Of a stretch of 64,000 nt of DNA, positions 10,701-21,015 are shown piece by piece. This DNA comes from Batillaria attramentaria (Eukaryota; Mollusca; Gastropoda; Batillariidae). The stretch is taken from positions 832,501 to 896,500 of the forward strand of contig JACVVK020000168.1 of the NCBI GenBank assembly GCA_018292915.2, given 5' to 3'. Every line of letters begins with the position of its first letter. The stretch's first letter is position 1. The translations under genes and the position numbers were made by a program. Below the pieces are notes generated by a model. That model did not search any database, was not told the DNA's origin, and was given only the letters and a program-made list of their open reading frames with translations.

Positions 10701-11109
10701 GCAAGATTTTGTGACTCTTTATGTGCTTTATGAATCAGGGTCACCTTCCAGCCGAGACATTATTTACTGTTACCGGACGTGGTGCTATTACCGGGCCGTT
10801 GAGCTTGTCGTGACCAGTGGGAAACTTACTGTGGCCAAGCCCAGCGCAGAGACGTTGCTGAAGCACGCGTATCTGAAGAAGATCGCCACAAATCCCCGCA
10901 GACTGGAGTCCAAGTGTCGCCTCATGATCTCGCACATCGTCGGTGTGTGGAAGAAGAGGGAACGAGAGAGGAGAGTGATGCAGCTCCCCATCCTCTCTGA
11001 CGAGATGAAGGACTTCGTCCTTTTCTCTGACCTCCTTGACCCGGATCTGGAAAACTCTGAGCGATACAAATCACTGATGGAAGAACTTCGCAAGGATGCT
11101 GGCATCTGA
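7756..11109 (+). CDS. large ankyrin-repeat and SOCS-box protein (ASB-like), intronless
   Basis: A single open frame of 1117 residues. The ATG has a good context (A at -3, G at +4), and a plausible 5'UTR acceptor (TTTTTTCAG) lies at about 7688. Residues 1-740 are degenerate helical repeats of about 33 residues marked by K-x-x-W-x-x-V/A-x-x-L and R-x-x-A motifs. Residues about 745-930 are clearer ankyrin repeats (DSEGHSLIQQAARK, GYSVLHTAV, SGRTPLQSF, YGNTALHAVC). Residues about 1050-1094 match a SOCS box. The Elongin-BC box is LESKCRLMI and the Cul5-box core is QLPIL followed by MKDFVLF. Family knowledge: ASB proteins are substrate receptors of Cullin-5 E3 ubiquitin ligases, with the repeats binding the target. 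The substrate is unknown. The protein is about twice the usual ASB length. No signal peptide or membrane segment is seen, so it is likely cytosolic. The intronless structure could reflect retroposition. Confidence 0.85.
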   Translation: MAAAMHEDDEAEFAQSVRDGKWYEVAEFLKKGVRPVLQKWAVRESSSRAAWLDIQQHIVPHCTTEHLEIVSEHAVERKLWCLLTSDEFQALNENTRRRIVEEFYEQADIDYGDAPLRLAVDDQLESLCKIVIQKKFWRSASKLLNRNLSDTQRRSIVDAAMENCEDENLRDEIISCCADDQIERSFHWALEKKKWFVLSDLMKRGVDTGLRRRAIEKACLEADDGGFYDIVQHTDECQLIGVLMEAAKRGDYLSTQALAARVARTSSFSEMLYIWGCSFLYVLRGHVIRDFHWLPVMHVDDCSDIWASQEAFFSNLSNDALLIPIRERKEFERLAEDVATVLQRVGEENQIDFGIKAEVLQKLLMMFFEKQSLERSLTEWAIVPLFALQCLNTVLKSAAVRHLVIYCRMHTDGWKVFDVICSLSGVWEEVRRWALKEAIDKKQWQAVKGFIDTNLYDDQRESALRAALREKQMDVVAALAEFGLTDDVLMLVHSQVALHADWDTFLQLCERGVSVRFVRQDLESASVRREGHPSKEATDRYNRRLDQVRNLERQVSKDARSFSVAVAKNNWPAIFLHLQNDTNREKVDIALKAALENHAYHVVVHLVKHAMDVTQRNSLFPEAIRRRLWGVGRALLERDVNVELCQAALPELLKHSQWVLVARIVEHADIDDSERRKVIDVAMASREESLVLHCISTLTVEMSVMDRDTLFEKALAEDLWRVVMRLVEEKDAVGISQRDTALLTAVERNRWDEADHCQRHGADIDMKDSEGHSLIQQAARKRDWQKVEGLLKIGADQFPLDNDGYSVLHTAVSASLPVLELLIQFHGNINQPGPSGRTPLQSFILNRQIHLIDVALLWGRDVTERDEYGNTALHAVCAASDQTCNLESVISCLVARGCEPLAVNRNGQTMLCSAINQGSKYTQRSRIGECIKLGVTTYQPYISFLFNELNLLSRHDILRSWFSFLVRNRLLKGPFYDAFNYRQDFVTLYVLYESGSPSSRDIIYCYRTWCYYRAVELVVTSGKLTVAKPSAETLLKHAYLKKIATNPRRLESKCRLMISHIVGVWKKRERERRVMQLPILSDEMKDFVLFSDLLDPDLENSERYKSLMEELRKDAGI

Positions 11110-11538
11110 ACGTCCCACGTACGATATGAAGTCGACGGAAGATGGGGTTGTTTGGGTTTTTTGTTGTTGTTGTTTGTTTGTTTGTTTTAGCTGTGTAAAG
11201 TGCTAGACCACATGCGCTGCGTCAACGTGAAGAAGATTTCATGTGCACATTAACTCACTTTCCAGTGCACCATAATCAGATGCCCAGCAAACCATATGAC
11301 GTTCTGTGTACCATAAGATGCCAGAAGACATCTAGTGCCACACAAGCGCACCAATAGACATTGTAATCTACACATTAGTGTACACTGACAGCCGAGACTT
11401 TACGCGGAGTGTTAATTTGAACACGGTGTTACAAGTTCGGTGAGACCTCGACCTCTTAGCCACGTGACTGGGGTTAGGTGACTTGATGCTCAACATTGCA
11501 CGTGAGGCAAAGCTCACCGGTCTGTGAAGCTACTCTCC

Positions 11539-11607
<69 letters not shown>

Positions 11608-12039
11608 CTGTGTCTGTGTGTCTGTGAAAATAGCGATACTGTGTACCACGTTCCCATGACCGTTGACAACACTACTCAGACATACTTGTTCTGTCCGCTA
11701 TTTTTTTTAATTTCGTACGTTTACGTGAATATTTACCTCAGTTTCTTCTTTTTTATTTTACAGGGAATTCGTTTTTGTAATTTTTTACAAGCCGAGTTGA
11801 ACATAATTCGAAAACGGCTTGCTGACAAATATGTCAAAGCATCTGCATCTGTCATGGATGTGTTTGGAATGTAAATGAATGTTTGTAATGTATATGCAAT
11901 GTATCCGGTCAAAAATGTAGGGACTGATGTTTGTCTAGTTGTACACAGGTTTCTTGTTTGAAGAGTAATGTTTACAACAACAGGATAATTCAATGAAGTC
12001 TCCTGTCATGGAGATACACAAATGTTTCACATGAATTCA
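11110..12039. other. 3' flank of the SOCS-box gene and outer part of the inverted duplication
   Basis: No further gene is visible. It contains a (TG)n run at 11540-11604 and, from about 11630 on, sequence repeated in inverted orientation at 26690-27135. No clear AATAAA was found close behind the 11109 stop. Confidence 0.6.
11540..11604. repeat. (TG)n microsatellite
   Basis: Long TG run at the boundary of the inverted-duplication arm. Its counterpart is the (CA)n run at 27135-27200 next to the other arm. Confidence 0.95.
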
Positions 12040-12454
12040 GGCTATATAGACCACACATGAAAACGCTGTATATTCCTCTTAAACATAACGTTGCATAGGA
12101 CACCCTAGAAATGCGTTAAAATTCACCCCAAAAATGAAAAAAAAAAATACGGCAGCCAAAGACTCCTTTGTAGTGTAAATTTCAACAAATTCCAATATTC
12201 CGGTTTTTTGGGAGTAATGTTAGCAGCGACCACATACCCCCTCATTCCTCTGTCGTCTGCTGGATCTTATGCCAGCCGCGCATGAATACAAACAGTCCAC
12301 AAGCCAGGCTCATTTTTCCTAATTTTACTATTACCTGGCATGAAACTTATTTACAAAGCCAACAAAAAGCACTATATTGCCATTCTTTACTCTGCACACA
12401 AATTTTAAAACGGGCAAAAATGTTGTAGTATATTTAGCGTAGTGGTCTGTAGCC
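12040..12454 (-). mobile_element. GGCTAC-type MITE (family R), copy 1
   Basis: Unit of about 415 bp shared with copies at 26294-26692, 27723-28145, 46190-46625 and 50309-50754. It begins GGCTATATAG and ends CTGTAGCC, consistent with a degenerate terminal inverted repeat GGCTACAGGACACTAA seen perfectly in the 50.3-kb copy. It has no coding capacity. Confidence 0.65.
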
Positions 12455-12562
12455 GAATTAAGCGGTTTCCGGCTGTCGTTAGCAAAACTGGTGATCAAGG
12501 AGAGGAACTGATGTTTTCAGTCTCAAACTGTTCACGACATCGTAGTTACAGCTGGTTATTAA

Positions 12563-12568
12563 TTTATT
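12563..12568 (-). promoter_or_regulatory. polyadenylation signal of the duplicated exon
   Basis: AATAAA on the minus strand, 117 bases past the TAA at 12685. The equivalent hexamer is at 26180-26185 behind the paralogous exon. Confidence 0.4.
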
Positions 12569-12684
12569 ACTTTTATCAGACATGGTTATATGTTCCATAT
12601 CAAACAGAACTGCGACAGTTTGGTAGAGAATTACAGCATTTTAGAGCTGGATGTGAACGCTTAAAACGGCAAGGGCTGATTCAG

Positions 12685-13610
12685 TTAATCGCAGGTGGTT
12701 CTGACGCCGACGGTGCATCCCGTCGAGACCTCTTTAACGCAGCTGCTATAGTCGGCAAGATTTTGTCCAGTCGTAGCGGTGCATTCCATCAGCGAGTAGT
12801 ACTTATCGAATGCCGGAGGTTGGGGTACTGATTCATACTTGGTGGGAAGATCCCTGTAATACGACCCAAGCATTATACATTCTTTTTTGTTTTGGTTTGT
12901 ATTGGTCTAAGCTCGTACACGGCCCTACATACAAAACTGCCTCCTGTTTCATAAGAACACATGAACTTATTGGCGTCGCGGTACGTCATCAATACGTCAT
13001 CAGTACGTCAGTACGCCGCGTTCAAGGTGACGTATATAAACTACCACTGAGACTCAACGTTATGAAGAATGCATAGCTTAGCAGAACAGTTTGCATGGGA
13101 GTCCGTAAGCCCTGTACTATACTGCTCATCATCACCACTTAATAATAATACATGTAATAATAATAATTTGTCTGGCGCCCAACCTCCTGCTGGAGCTCTG
13201 GGGGCCTCACGATAGTAGAGTGGCATTACATACACATGAAATACAGATGAAATACATTTCACGTTACGTACACATGAAATACACGTCACATACACGCTAC
13301 ATACACACAGCTATGATACATCCTAACACGACATCGTAAACTGACAACGATGGTGACAGTGACGGTAGAGTAGTTAGTCTGTTTAATACAGCCCGAACAA
13401 ATGAGATTTCAAAGCGGTTTTAAATGAGTCAGTCAACTCTGCATGGCGAACATTGGAAGGCAGACTGTTCCAAATGACTGGACCGTGACCCCTCTAGCCG
13501 GGAATACAGACCTGTGAGAACATGGAGTTTAGCCCGTTACTGTGACATGCCGGTACTTACCATGTGAGAGCTTCAGGACTTAACAGTTCCACATTGTATA
13601 CATTGCAGAA
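12685..13610 (-). pseudogene. truncated paralogue of the secreted Cys-protein gene
   Basis: The last exon, 12685-12853, is 169 nt, exactly the length of its paralogue at 25891-26059. It has an intact ATTACAG acceptor and an open frame ending in TGCTVGVRTTCD. Upstream, the donor (ACATG/GTAAGT at 13561/13560) and the last codons of the preceding exon (ELLSPEALTW) are preserved. Further 5' the frame meets a TAA at about 13605 and similarity fades. No first exon or signal peptide was found on the minus strand. It is probably a partial duplicate, although the terminal exon itself shows no damage and alternative 5' exons cannot be excluded. Confidence 0.6.
13380..13530 (-). mobile_element. 3' end of a non-LTR retrotransposon, copy in left arm
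   Basis: The minus strand reads VIWNSLPSNVRHAELTDSF then KTALKSHLF and a stop. This is the conserved C-terminal tail of CR1/L2-type reverse transcriptase ORFs. The same fragment sits at the corresponding intron position of the right arm (24790-24903), so the insertion predates the duplication. Confidence 0.75.
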
Positions 13611-13619
13611 TTAGGCGTT

Positions 13620-14397
13620 GTGTTCTCGTACCACTGATGTCTAGCCGTGAGAGAACCAAGACGTGGATAACTTGCTGGGAAGGCATTGCGGTTTTGGAAT
13701 TTGTGTTAGAAAATTGGTTTGGTTATGAATTGTATTTTTGTAGTTTCATGGTAATGTTGATGTGAAGGCATTGAGTTTATGGTATTCGGGAGTGAGTTGT
13801 AGTTGATTAGGGAATGCCGCATCTGTTTTGTGTTTGTAGGTTTGTATATCGCAAAAGCGTGTGAAGCGTGGTTCAAGCTATAAGTAAAGAAAACAACTGT
13901 TTTCAGCTTTTGGGGTAGCCATTGACGCACTTGGAGCCGCTGAATTCGTGACCAGTACGGGTCATTACAGTTGCTCGCTTTCCTGATGAGGAGCAGCTTC
14001 GTCCACTCAGAGGTGCGGTGTGGTTATGCGGTCAGTGTGTCACGGTTCCGTTGAGCGAATCGGGGTATTGTGGGCTACCAAGCGTGCGTTCTTGGAAGAG
14101 GAGGAGGAGCACGATGTGTCTGCGCTGGATCCAATGTATTCTGTCTTCGTCCGTCCTTGTCTCATCGTTTTCATCCCCCGTGTCTACCAAGGGCCTGATT
14201 TAAATAGTGGATCTATTGGTTTATAAGTATTTGGGTTAAGCATTTAGTTTTGATAAGTGTTACTTGTAAATAATATTTTTTGAAACGTTCCGGATGATCT
14301 TTGTGTGGATTTTTGTATGTATGAGGTCATGGTCGCAACCCGACACTCCACACCATAACGGGGAGGGGGGGGGGGATGTAGTCATAGATGCACTCTA
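13620..14397. other. gene-free stretch
   Basis: AT-rich, low-complexity sequence. No exon with convincing splice sites and no recognisable repeat except a G-run at about 14361-14374. Confidence 0.5.
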
Positions 14398-14439
14398 GTG
14401 GGTAGCGTCCGATCACAGCAGTCGTACACCCCACACAAC

Positions 14440-14592
14440 CATTTCCCATTGGAAAGCATTAACCTACAGCGGCTTCTGTGGATCTGCTACCCAGGGCACT
14501 CAGGGATGAGAGGTAATAACGACAGAGCAGACGCCCTCGCCTTCCGGCCAGTCGAGCATTACGGATGGGCTGCGCCTAGGAGAAGTGGTTAG
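14440..14592 (+). pseudogene. RNase H fragment of a non-LTR retrotransposon
   Basis: The reading frame contains LLWICYPGHSGMRGNNDRAD followed by ALA, matching the WxPGHxGxxGNxxAD segment of the retrotransposon RNase H domain. Only about 40 residues are left. Confidence 0.65.
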
Positions 14593-14645
14593 GATTGAGG
14601 CTAAGACGCACACTGCACAAGCAAAGCCACGGGCATCATCACGTG

Positions 14646-14649
<4 letters not shown>

Positions 14650-14714
<65 letters not shown>
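14650..14714. repeat. (TC)n(CA)n microsatellite
   Basis: A short TC run passes directly into about 28 CA units. Confidence 0.95.
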
Positions 14715-14716
<2 letters not shown>

Positions 14717-15341
14717 CTCCAAACGAATCGTGAATTTCCTTTCTATATTAATCAGTTCATTGTAAAATTCTCTGGTGCGAAAATTTCGAAATGTTTTCTC
14801 CAAACAAAGCTCGTCAGTCTGCCATAGTTCTTTCTTCGAATGGACAAAGCAAATGCCTTTGCAAAATCAGCATTCACGTTGAACACAGCCTACAGACTTC
14901 AAGATAAGTCAAGGACCACCTTGATAGACAGGTCTAATTTGTAAGAATTCACTAAAAATAGAGATCAGGGAATCTTTCAAAATTTTTTGCTGTGAAAGTG
15001 TTAAAGGGTTAACAATGCATCCTGCAAAGCTTGCTGAAGCTGAAAAACCACCAAGTGCTGTACGGACATCTTCCAGGAATTTTAGCCAAGCTTGCAAGTG
15101 GTCCTTGACATGTTGAAGTCTGTAGTTGCTGTTTTGCACGTTCTGACATTTTATGGGCTTCTGGTGGTTTCTGGTGATGTTTCTACCAGTCCTGGTGTCA
15201 TTCTGGAGCCGTTCTCTTGGCCGGGGAAAAGACGATCTCCGCGGTCTAGCCTCTGTTTTGTCACCCGAGATTTCCGGGTGACTTGCCCATCTCCAGGGCT
15301 TCAGGTGGCCGCAAAACGTTGCTGAAGACTGTGGAAGGTCG

Positions 15342-15671
15342 GTCCGCTCATCTAATGACAAGCTACTCAAAATCCCTAAGATAAACTTGAAAACTTACGG
15401 TGAACGATGTTTCCGGTTCGCCACCCCTACAGTCTGGAACTCTCTGCCTATGGGGTTGAGACAACAACCATCTTTATCAGCCTTTAGATCTGCACTGAAA
15501 ACCCACTTAATTCAACAGGTCTTCAACTGATGTGTCTCTATGTATTGATTGACGTGTTGGTCTGTATGGTATGAATGTGTATGAGTGACGTGTGTTAGCG
15601 CAATGAGATACTGTGTCTGATAAGTGCGCTATATAAATGAAAATTATTATTATTATTATTATTATTATTAT
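15342..15671 (+). mobile_element. CR1/L2-like LINE 3' end with ATT tail
   Basis: The open frame to the TGA at 15528-15530 reads KTYGERCFRFATPTVWNSLP, then SLSAFRSALKTHLIQQVFN. This is the conserved C-terminus of CR1/L2-type reverse transcriptases. About 100 bases later comes the tail GCGCTATATAAATG followed by (ATT)n at 15644-15671. 5'-truncated insertion. Confidence 0.8.
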
Positions 15672-15855
15672 GTGCATGTTAAAGACAGTTGCAACAGAAA
15701 TTAGGTCGTCACTGGGTCTAAGTAGGGCAAAGAATCTTTTAGGGTGGGATAAAGTTAAAATGGTCTTAAAATGGCCGGCGTGTCGAGAACCGTCAGCAGC
15801 CGTGCCAGTATCGACTTCTTTTGCTGTTGCATCGGTGAACATTCTAGTCATCAGG

Positions 15856-15930
15856 GCCCCTATGTAAAAGTCGAGGTTAATTTAACTGGCCTACGGCTAC
15901 GGGCCTAACGAAGACTAGGACTAAAGAGTG
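15856..15930 (+). mobile_element. fragment of CAGGGCCC-type (hAT-like) MITE
   Basis: Starts CAGGGCCCCTATGTAAAAG and continues with the GGCCTACGGCTACGGGCCTA phrase of the complete element at 60212-60537. It is then cut by the SINE at 15931. Confidence 0.65.
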
Positions 15931-16075
15931 GGTGGGTGTTTGGGGGTTTAACGTCCTTTTCCACCACATAGGGTAATATCAAAAACGGAGCAACGATGAA
16001 AAAGCCAGCACAAATATTTGATGGAAAAAGACCAGCACAAATATTTGGCCCCAGCCTTTTACTAAATCAGAGTGA
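15931..16075 (-). mobile_element. SINE family 2, 3' part
   Basis: Contains the GTGGGTGTTTGGGGGTTTAA end and the TGGTGGAAAAGGAC body on the minus strand, with a short internal duplication of AAGCCAGCACAAATATTT. Confidence 0.65.
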
Positions 16076-16297
16076 CGGGATGACACCAGCACAATATAGA
16101 ACACGCGACTACAAATTACTGTTATTTTTTTATGTGTACATCTGTTGACGGAGTTGCTGCCTGTAAATCTGATTAACGTGTCCTGTTACTCCTTTATCTG
16201 ACAACCTGTTGTTCTGTATGCCTGTCTACCACTGACGAGGGCTGTACTGAAGTCCTGACACGTGTGCAGGAGCTGCAAAACGGAAATTAGTGAACGA

Positions 16298-16795
16298 CCG
16301 GCCCCCGTAGTGTAGTGGTTAGCACTTCAAACCATGGACCGGTAGACCCGGGTTCGAGTTCCAGCCGAGACAAGCGGGATTTTTTCCTACCTAGGTCGGC
16401 CCCTACCCAGAGCGGGTGTGCTATGGGTCCAATGGGGAGGCTGTTGCCACACAGCCGAGATTCACCCACTTCACGGGTGCGACTTTGGGGGGGGGGGGGG
16501 GGGTGCTTTCCTTAGTATGACACGTCGTATGATGTGGATGATTACACGGCCGGCACCGCAGGTGCCGTAGTTCCCGGGCCTGGTTAATGCCGGGATATTT
16601 ATGACAGGAAGCGTGGAATGCGGCCCTGTCCCGCAGTCCCAAACCACATGGACCTCCATAGCATCATATTACTATCATCCTCATCTCCATCATCATGCAT
16701 TATAAAAATTGTCCCAGCTGCCGAGTCCTCCGTGGGTTCCACGCATGACCTGGGAGGAACTCCACTGGAGCTGGCAAAGAGTTGGGGCAAAAAAA
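16298..16795 (+). mobile_element. SINE family 3, long copy
   Basis: The tRNA-like head has an A-box (TAGTGTAGTGGTTAGCAC) and B-box (GGGTTCGAGTTCC), followed by a body of about 400 bp. The body includes CACCGCAGGTGCCGTAG and the CATCATCCTCAT-rich 3' domain, and the copy ends in an A-run. Other copies are at 32050-32250 (-) and 44858-45160 (+). A G-homopolymer (16487-16503) interrupts the body. Confidence 0.75.
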
Positions 16796-16967
16796 AAAAA
16801 AAAAAAAAACCCAACCCGGAAATTAGTGAACGTATCGCCACCAAAATCCTAATTATAATAATACATAATTAAATTCATTTGAAAGTGGCGCCTGTCCTTC
16901 AGTAGAAGCTCCAAGCTCCATTACAATATGGAGGTAAAAATAGAAATTTGACATGTACATTTTGAGG

Positions 16968-17138
<171 letters not shown>

Positions 17139-17235
17139 TCTGCAACTACAGTAAGACACGCAAGACAACAATACAGATTACTGAAACACAAAAATGGCAG
17201 CCACACAGCACTAGACAAGCAGCAGGGACAATAGT

Positions 17236-17520
17236 TTACTCAGTCGATAGGAAAATAGATGCGAAAAAGATGAGTCTTGACGCCCACTTTGAAATCAGGC
17301 AGGGTTGGGGAGGGGGCAGGGCGTTGAAGACAGTCGGGCCCAAAAAGGAGAAAGAACACCTACCGTATGTCTCCATCCGAATGCGTGGGACAACAGGGTG
17401 CCGAGCATCGGGGAACCCAAGGCGTCTGGCTGGTACATATGGGGTGAGGAGGTCGGACAGATAAGAATGGGCGACGCCATGGAGGCAGCGGTAGCACAGG
17501 GTCACCAGCTTGTGCTCCGT
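17236..17520 (-). pseudogene. reverse transcriptase C-terminal fragment of a LINE
   Basis: The minus strand reads LCYRCLHGVAHSYLSDLLTP, later METYGRCSFSFLGPTVFNAL. This is the typical end of a non-LTR reverse transcriptase (HG.AP.YL..L...Y and TYG..AFS...P..WN.LP). The catalytic part is missing. Confidence 0.8.
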
Positions 17521-17527
17521 CTGGGCT

Positions 17528-17720
17528 CCTCATGTAAAAGTCGAGGTTAATTTAACCCACTGCTACGGGCCTAACCCAGACTAGGACAAAAGAAACCCAA
17601 AAACAAAATTAAATTTAAAAAAAAAGGAACCGAAGAAAGGAAGAACAAAATCCTTCTATAACGGCTTAGGCACCATGGTGGAATGGACCCGCTTCCTGAT
17701 TTCGTGGCAATGTTTGACGT
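17528..17720 (+). mobile_element. fragment of CAGGGCCC-type (hAT-like) MITE
   Basis: Left half of the element defined at 60212-60537: CATGTAAAAGTCGAGGTTAA, the CTACGGGCCTAACCCAGACT block and the A-rich centre. The right terminal repeat is absent. Confidence 0.65.
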
Positions 17721-18224
17721 TCTTCCAGATATACTACCTATTCCAAAGGGCCTACCCTACCTCAGCGAAAAGAAGTAGCGGACAAATTTGTGATTGTGTT
17801 AAGCTTTTATCTGACATCACAATTTGACTTAAAATCAAAAGAATTTGTAGGGTAAAGGTTGTGCTTCCCTCTGGTGTCCAGTACGAGTGGCACGGCCTTT
17901 TTCGTGGGCGTGAAAACCAGCTGGCATTACTTATCAGAGAACTTTTGGTACGCCCCTCGTAGTGTGTGTGTGGGCGTGTGTGTGTGTGTGAGCGAGTAAG
18001 CCAGCGAGAGAGGAAGAGAGGGGTGGGGGGGGAGACTGAAAGGGGGGTGGGGGGAGACACTGAGATGGGGGGGGGGGGGGGGGTGAAAGGTGGTAGGGGG
18101 ATGGGGGAGAAGATGAAAGAGGAGGGGAAAATAATATATGGAGACCAAAATAGTATTTAACCTGCATTGCTTTCCACACTTGCATCGGACAACTATCCAT
18201 CGGGCGTGGAACCTAGAGGAATAT

Positions 18225-18284
18225 TGTGAGTCTCTCTCTGTCTCTGTCTGTCTGTCTCTCTCTGTCTGTCTGTCTCTCTGTCTC

Positions 18285-18324
<40 letters not shown>

Positions 18325-18325
18325 A
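18225..18325. repeat. (TCTG)n(TC)n microsatellite
   Basis: Mixed tract that directly follows a 45-bp segment similar to 28447-28490, where a TC tract also follows. Confidence 0.9.
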
Positions 18326-18454
18326 AAGAGAAAGAGGGATTTTTTTTTCGAGTAATATTTCTTTCGAGTAATTCTTCTTTATTTTGCCATTGTTTTTCTT
18401 TCTTCTTCTTTTTTCTTGTATTTGTTTTTATCTTGCCGTTGTGGTCTTCTTTTT

Positions 18455-18530
18455 TGTTGTAGCAACGGCTGATTGAAAATTAATCATTGTTTGGTTAAAT
18501 CACTTCCGTTGGAAAATAAAGTTCGTTCGT
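18455..18530 (+). repeat. retroelement tail with GTTC end, copy 1
   Basis: The block ending AATCACTTCCGTTGGAAAAT then AAAGTTCGTTCGT is repeated at 34318-34398. The polyadenylation-like AATAAA plus short tandem end suggests the 3' end of a retroelement. Confidence 0.5.
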
Positions 18531-18858
18531 CCCCCCCCCTCTCTCTCTCTCTCTCTCTAACCCCAGTCATGTGGCTAATCGGTCGAGGTCGTAGAGGATC
18601 TAGTGTCATTGGTAGGACTTGAACAGAGGAGAACCGGCAACAATAACAACAAAACAGACAAAATAACATGAAATTTGGAGAAACAACTTTGTAGGACGGG
18701 GCCGTTCCTCCTTGTTTCATTTTTGTGTGTGTGTGTGTGGTTGAAGTTTCTGTTTTTGTTTTGTTTTGGTTTATGGTTCATTTTTTTTTCTCTCATTCCA
18801 TCGCTATTGCAAAATTTGCCCCATGGATTTTTGTTGCGGTAGATTGTTGTTACCCGGT

Positions 18859-18899
18859 ATGTATGTATGTATGTATGTATGTATGTATGTATGTATGTA

Positions 18900-18957
<58 letters not shown>
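18859..18957. repeat. (GTAT)n(GT)n compound microsatellite
   Basis: About 12 GTAT units pass into about 26 GT units. Confidence 0.95.
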
Positions 18958-18958
<1 letters not shown>

Positions 18959-19472
18959 CTTTGTTTTGCTTTGTCTAGTTTAAGAATGTGTGTATATTCG
19001 TCCTCCACCTTATGGTGAACACTTATTATGGATGGAGTAATTAATATTAAATGCCCCTGGGGGGTCCTGAAAACAATTCTTCTTCTTCTCAAAAAATAAA
19101 AATAAAATAAAATAAAATAAAATTTCATTTGTGCTGTCTGGGAATTTTTCCTTAGGAAAAAGGATTGTGGGTGGAGTCTGTGTAATGCGGATCTGGTGAA
19201 TCATTTATTATGACGTGTACTCCAAATATGTACGTGTATTCAAATTTGACTAGATCGGCATGCTGTCGGTAGATTTCAACAGCTTTACCATCCGATTTGC
19301 TGCAGAAATTGTTAGGTTTGAAATGGCTCTGACGGGACATGAAGTTTTACCGAGAGAGGAGTTGGCACTGTTTCAGCCATTTGTTTGTTCTCGTGACGTC
19401 ACAGTTGTGTAATGCGTCACGCTCTCTGATTTATGCCAACAGCTGCACTGGTCCAAAGGTGCAAGAGGATTA

Positions 19473-19519
<47 letters not shown>

Positions 19520-20340
19520 CCAAAACAAAGTGTCTATGTTTTTGTCTTGTCAGTTTATTTTACTGGAACTGAACTGAAATATTGTTCTATTCATAGGGGG
19601 AAAAGTTACCTGGGTGAGGATAAAATAGCATTATCATCCATAGCGGCCTTTTTTTTTCTTTGATCTCTCCTGTGGAATAAGTGTCCGTATTGTACTAGTA
19701 CTTGAGAAATCATGTGACACAGAGCACGACATCACATGACAATCAGGCATGGTTCCCTGCAAAAATGTTCTTTCTTTCAGACAGAAAAAAAACAGAGATA
19801 CAGCCTTTTTGGCCAAAAATCCCCATCGTCATCGATGAGCAAGTACATGTATTACAACTCCTCGGGGAGAACTCGCTCCCTATGTCAACACAATCGACGA
19901 CGAAACATTTTGACTCGGCATATCGGTGTTTCCGACTTCATAAACTCGTTGTTCAAGTACAAAACAGCAGTAGCATGTACCTAGCAAGCACTCCTTACTC
20001 AAATTTCGGACAGTTTTAACCAACACTTATCAAAAGTCGTTCTCAAAAAGTTCAGTCGAAGCTGGCGTCTCACCGACATGTACGCTGTTTACTGTTTTGT
20101 CTGACCGTGGCAAGCCGGACACAAATCCCGCTGCTCAAGTTCGAGACAGCAGGAGACTTGATCTTCCAAACGTCGCGCTCTCAAATCAAGAGCAATTTCA
20201 ACTCTAGGAAACCCAAAACCTGTGATATAAAGCTAAACAGAATCGAGTGAGTCGGACGTCTGCTATCGGCGCAGAAAATGGCAGCGAATTCGTGGTCGAG
20301 ATAGATCTCCGATTGAACAGAAGCTTCTTGAATCGATTGA
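18958..20340. other. gene-free stretch upstream of the secreted Cys-protein gene
   Basis: Contains a (CAA)n tract at 19464-19518 and a perfect CRE palindrome TGACGTCA at about 19394. No exon supported by splice signals and homology was recognised. Confidence 0.5.
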
Positions 20341-20354
20341 ATCATGCATGCAGC

Positions 20355-20360
20355 TATAAA
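20355..20360 (+). promoter_or_regulatory. candidate TATA box for the secreted Cys-protein gene
   Basis: TATAAA lies about 660 bases before the ATG at 21016. A good acceptor (TGTTACAG) at 20978-20985 suggests a 5'UTR exon further upstream, which would make this spacing reasonable. The donor of that exon was not identified. A CCAAT followed by ATAAAAAG near 20658 is an alternative. Confidence 0.3.
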
Positions 20361-20844
20361 ATGTAGCTGCTGGGGGAAGGACACTTTGATCGGTGTATAT
20401 GTACTACAAATATTGGAATAAACACTCACAAAGCTTCATATTTCGTGAAGAATCGAGACATGAAGACTCCCGCTCGAACGGGCCCTAATCGTGCGAAGCG
20501 TGAACAGACTGAGCTGTGCTTGATCGGTTTCGCATCCACCTCGCAAATTTACACTTCCTTGAAAGCGTTGCAATGTTCGTTTGTGTCTTTAGTGGGAGTT
20601 GAAAACTTGTGTGTTTGGTTGGATTTGAGTTCATGAGTGAATTGACACCGTCTTGCCAGCCAATAAAAAGACGCACTTTATTCTGTCGGCGTCGTGCTCT
20701 GCCGACGTACAAACTCGTTCGTCTGCCATGTGCAGCCGATGTCGACTGTCAGTTTTTACTGGGATAAACGTTCAAAACATACCATAAATTGCCCCCCCCT
20801 CCCCCCCCCCTCCCCCCCAAAAAAAGGATGATAAAGCATTTACA

Positions 20845-20944
20845 CCCCATCAAGTTGTGGAATACCGACTCGTATTTTGCTCCAGCTCAAGGTTGATTTC
20901 CGTCTTGGATCAAAATACTCGTCGGGTCCCACAGCTTGATGGGG
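20845..20944. repeat. imperfect inverted repeat (about 38-bp arms) just upstream of a start codon
   Basis: The left arm begins CCCCATCAAGTTGTGG and the right arm ends CCACAGCTTGATGGGG. The inner parts CTCGTATTTTGCTCC and GGATCAAAATACTCG also pair. The loop is about 23 bases. It ends about 70 bases before the ATG at 21016. Confidence 0.75.
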
Positions 20945-21015
20945 AATAACTGCTAATTGCTTTTGTGGGTGCAAATCTGTTACAGACATTCTCCGTGAAT
21001 TCACGACTTGCAAGG

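Larger units (their letters stand above)
11630..13620. repeat. left arm of a large inverted duplication
   Basis: The sequence reappears inverted at about 24650-27135. It holds, in order, AT-rich flank, a GGCTAC-type MITE (12040-12454), a terminal exon (12685-12853), intron, a LINE 3' end and the 3' part of an upstream exon. By eye the arms are roughly 85-95 percent identical outside indels. The right arm has an additional block of about 620 bp at 24987-25606. Confidence 0.85.

Noticed and set aside
12442..12831. Plus-strand frame of 129 residues (MVCSRIKRF...)
   Set aside because: Antisense to the conserved Cys-rich terminal exon on the minus strand, which has acceptor, stop and poly(A) signal. 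The same antisense frame appears at the paralogue (25916-26306).
14909..15370. Minus-strand frame of 153 residues
   Set aside because: It overlaps the antisense of a clear LINE C-terminus (KTYGERCFRF...) and has no domain of its own.
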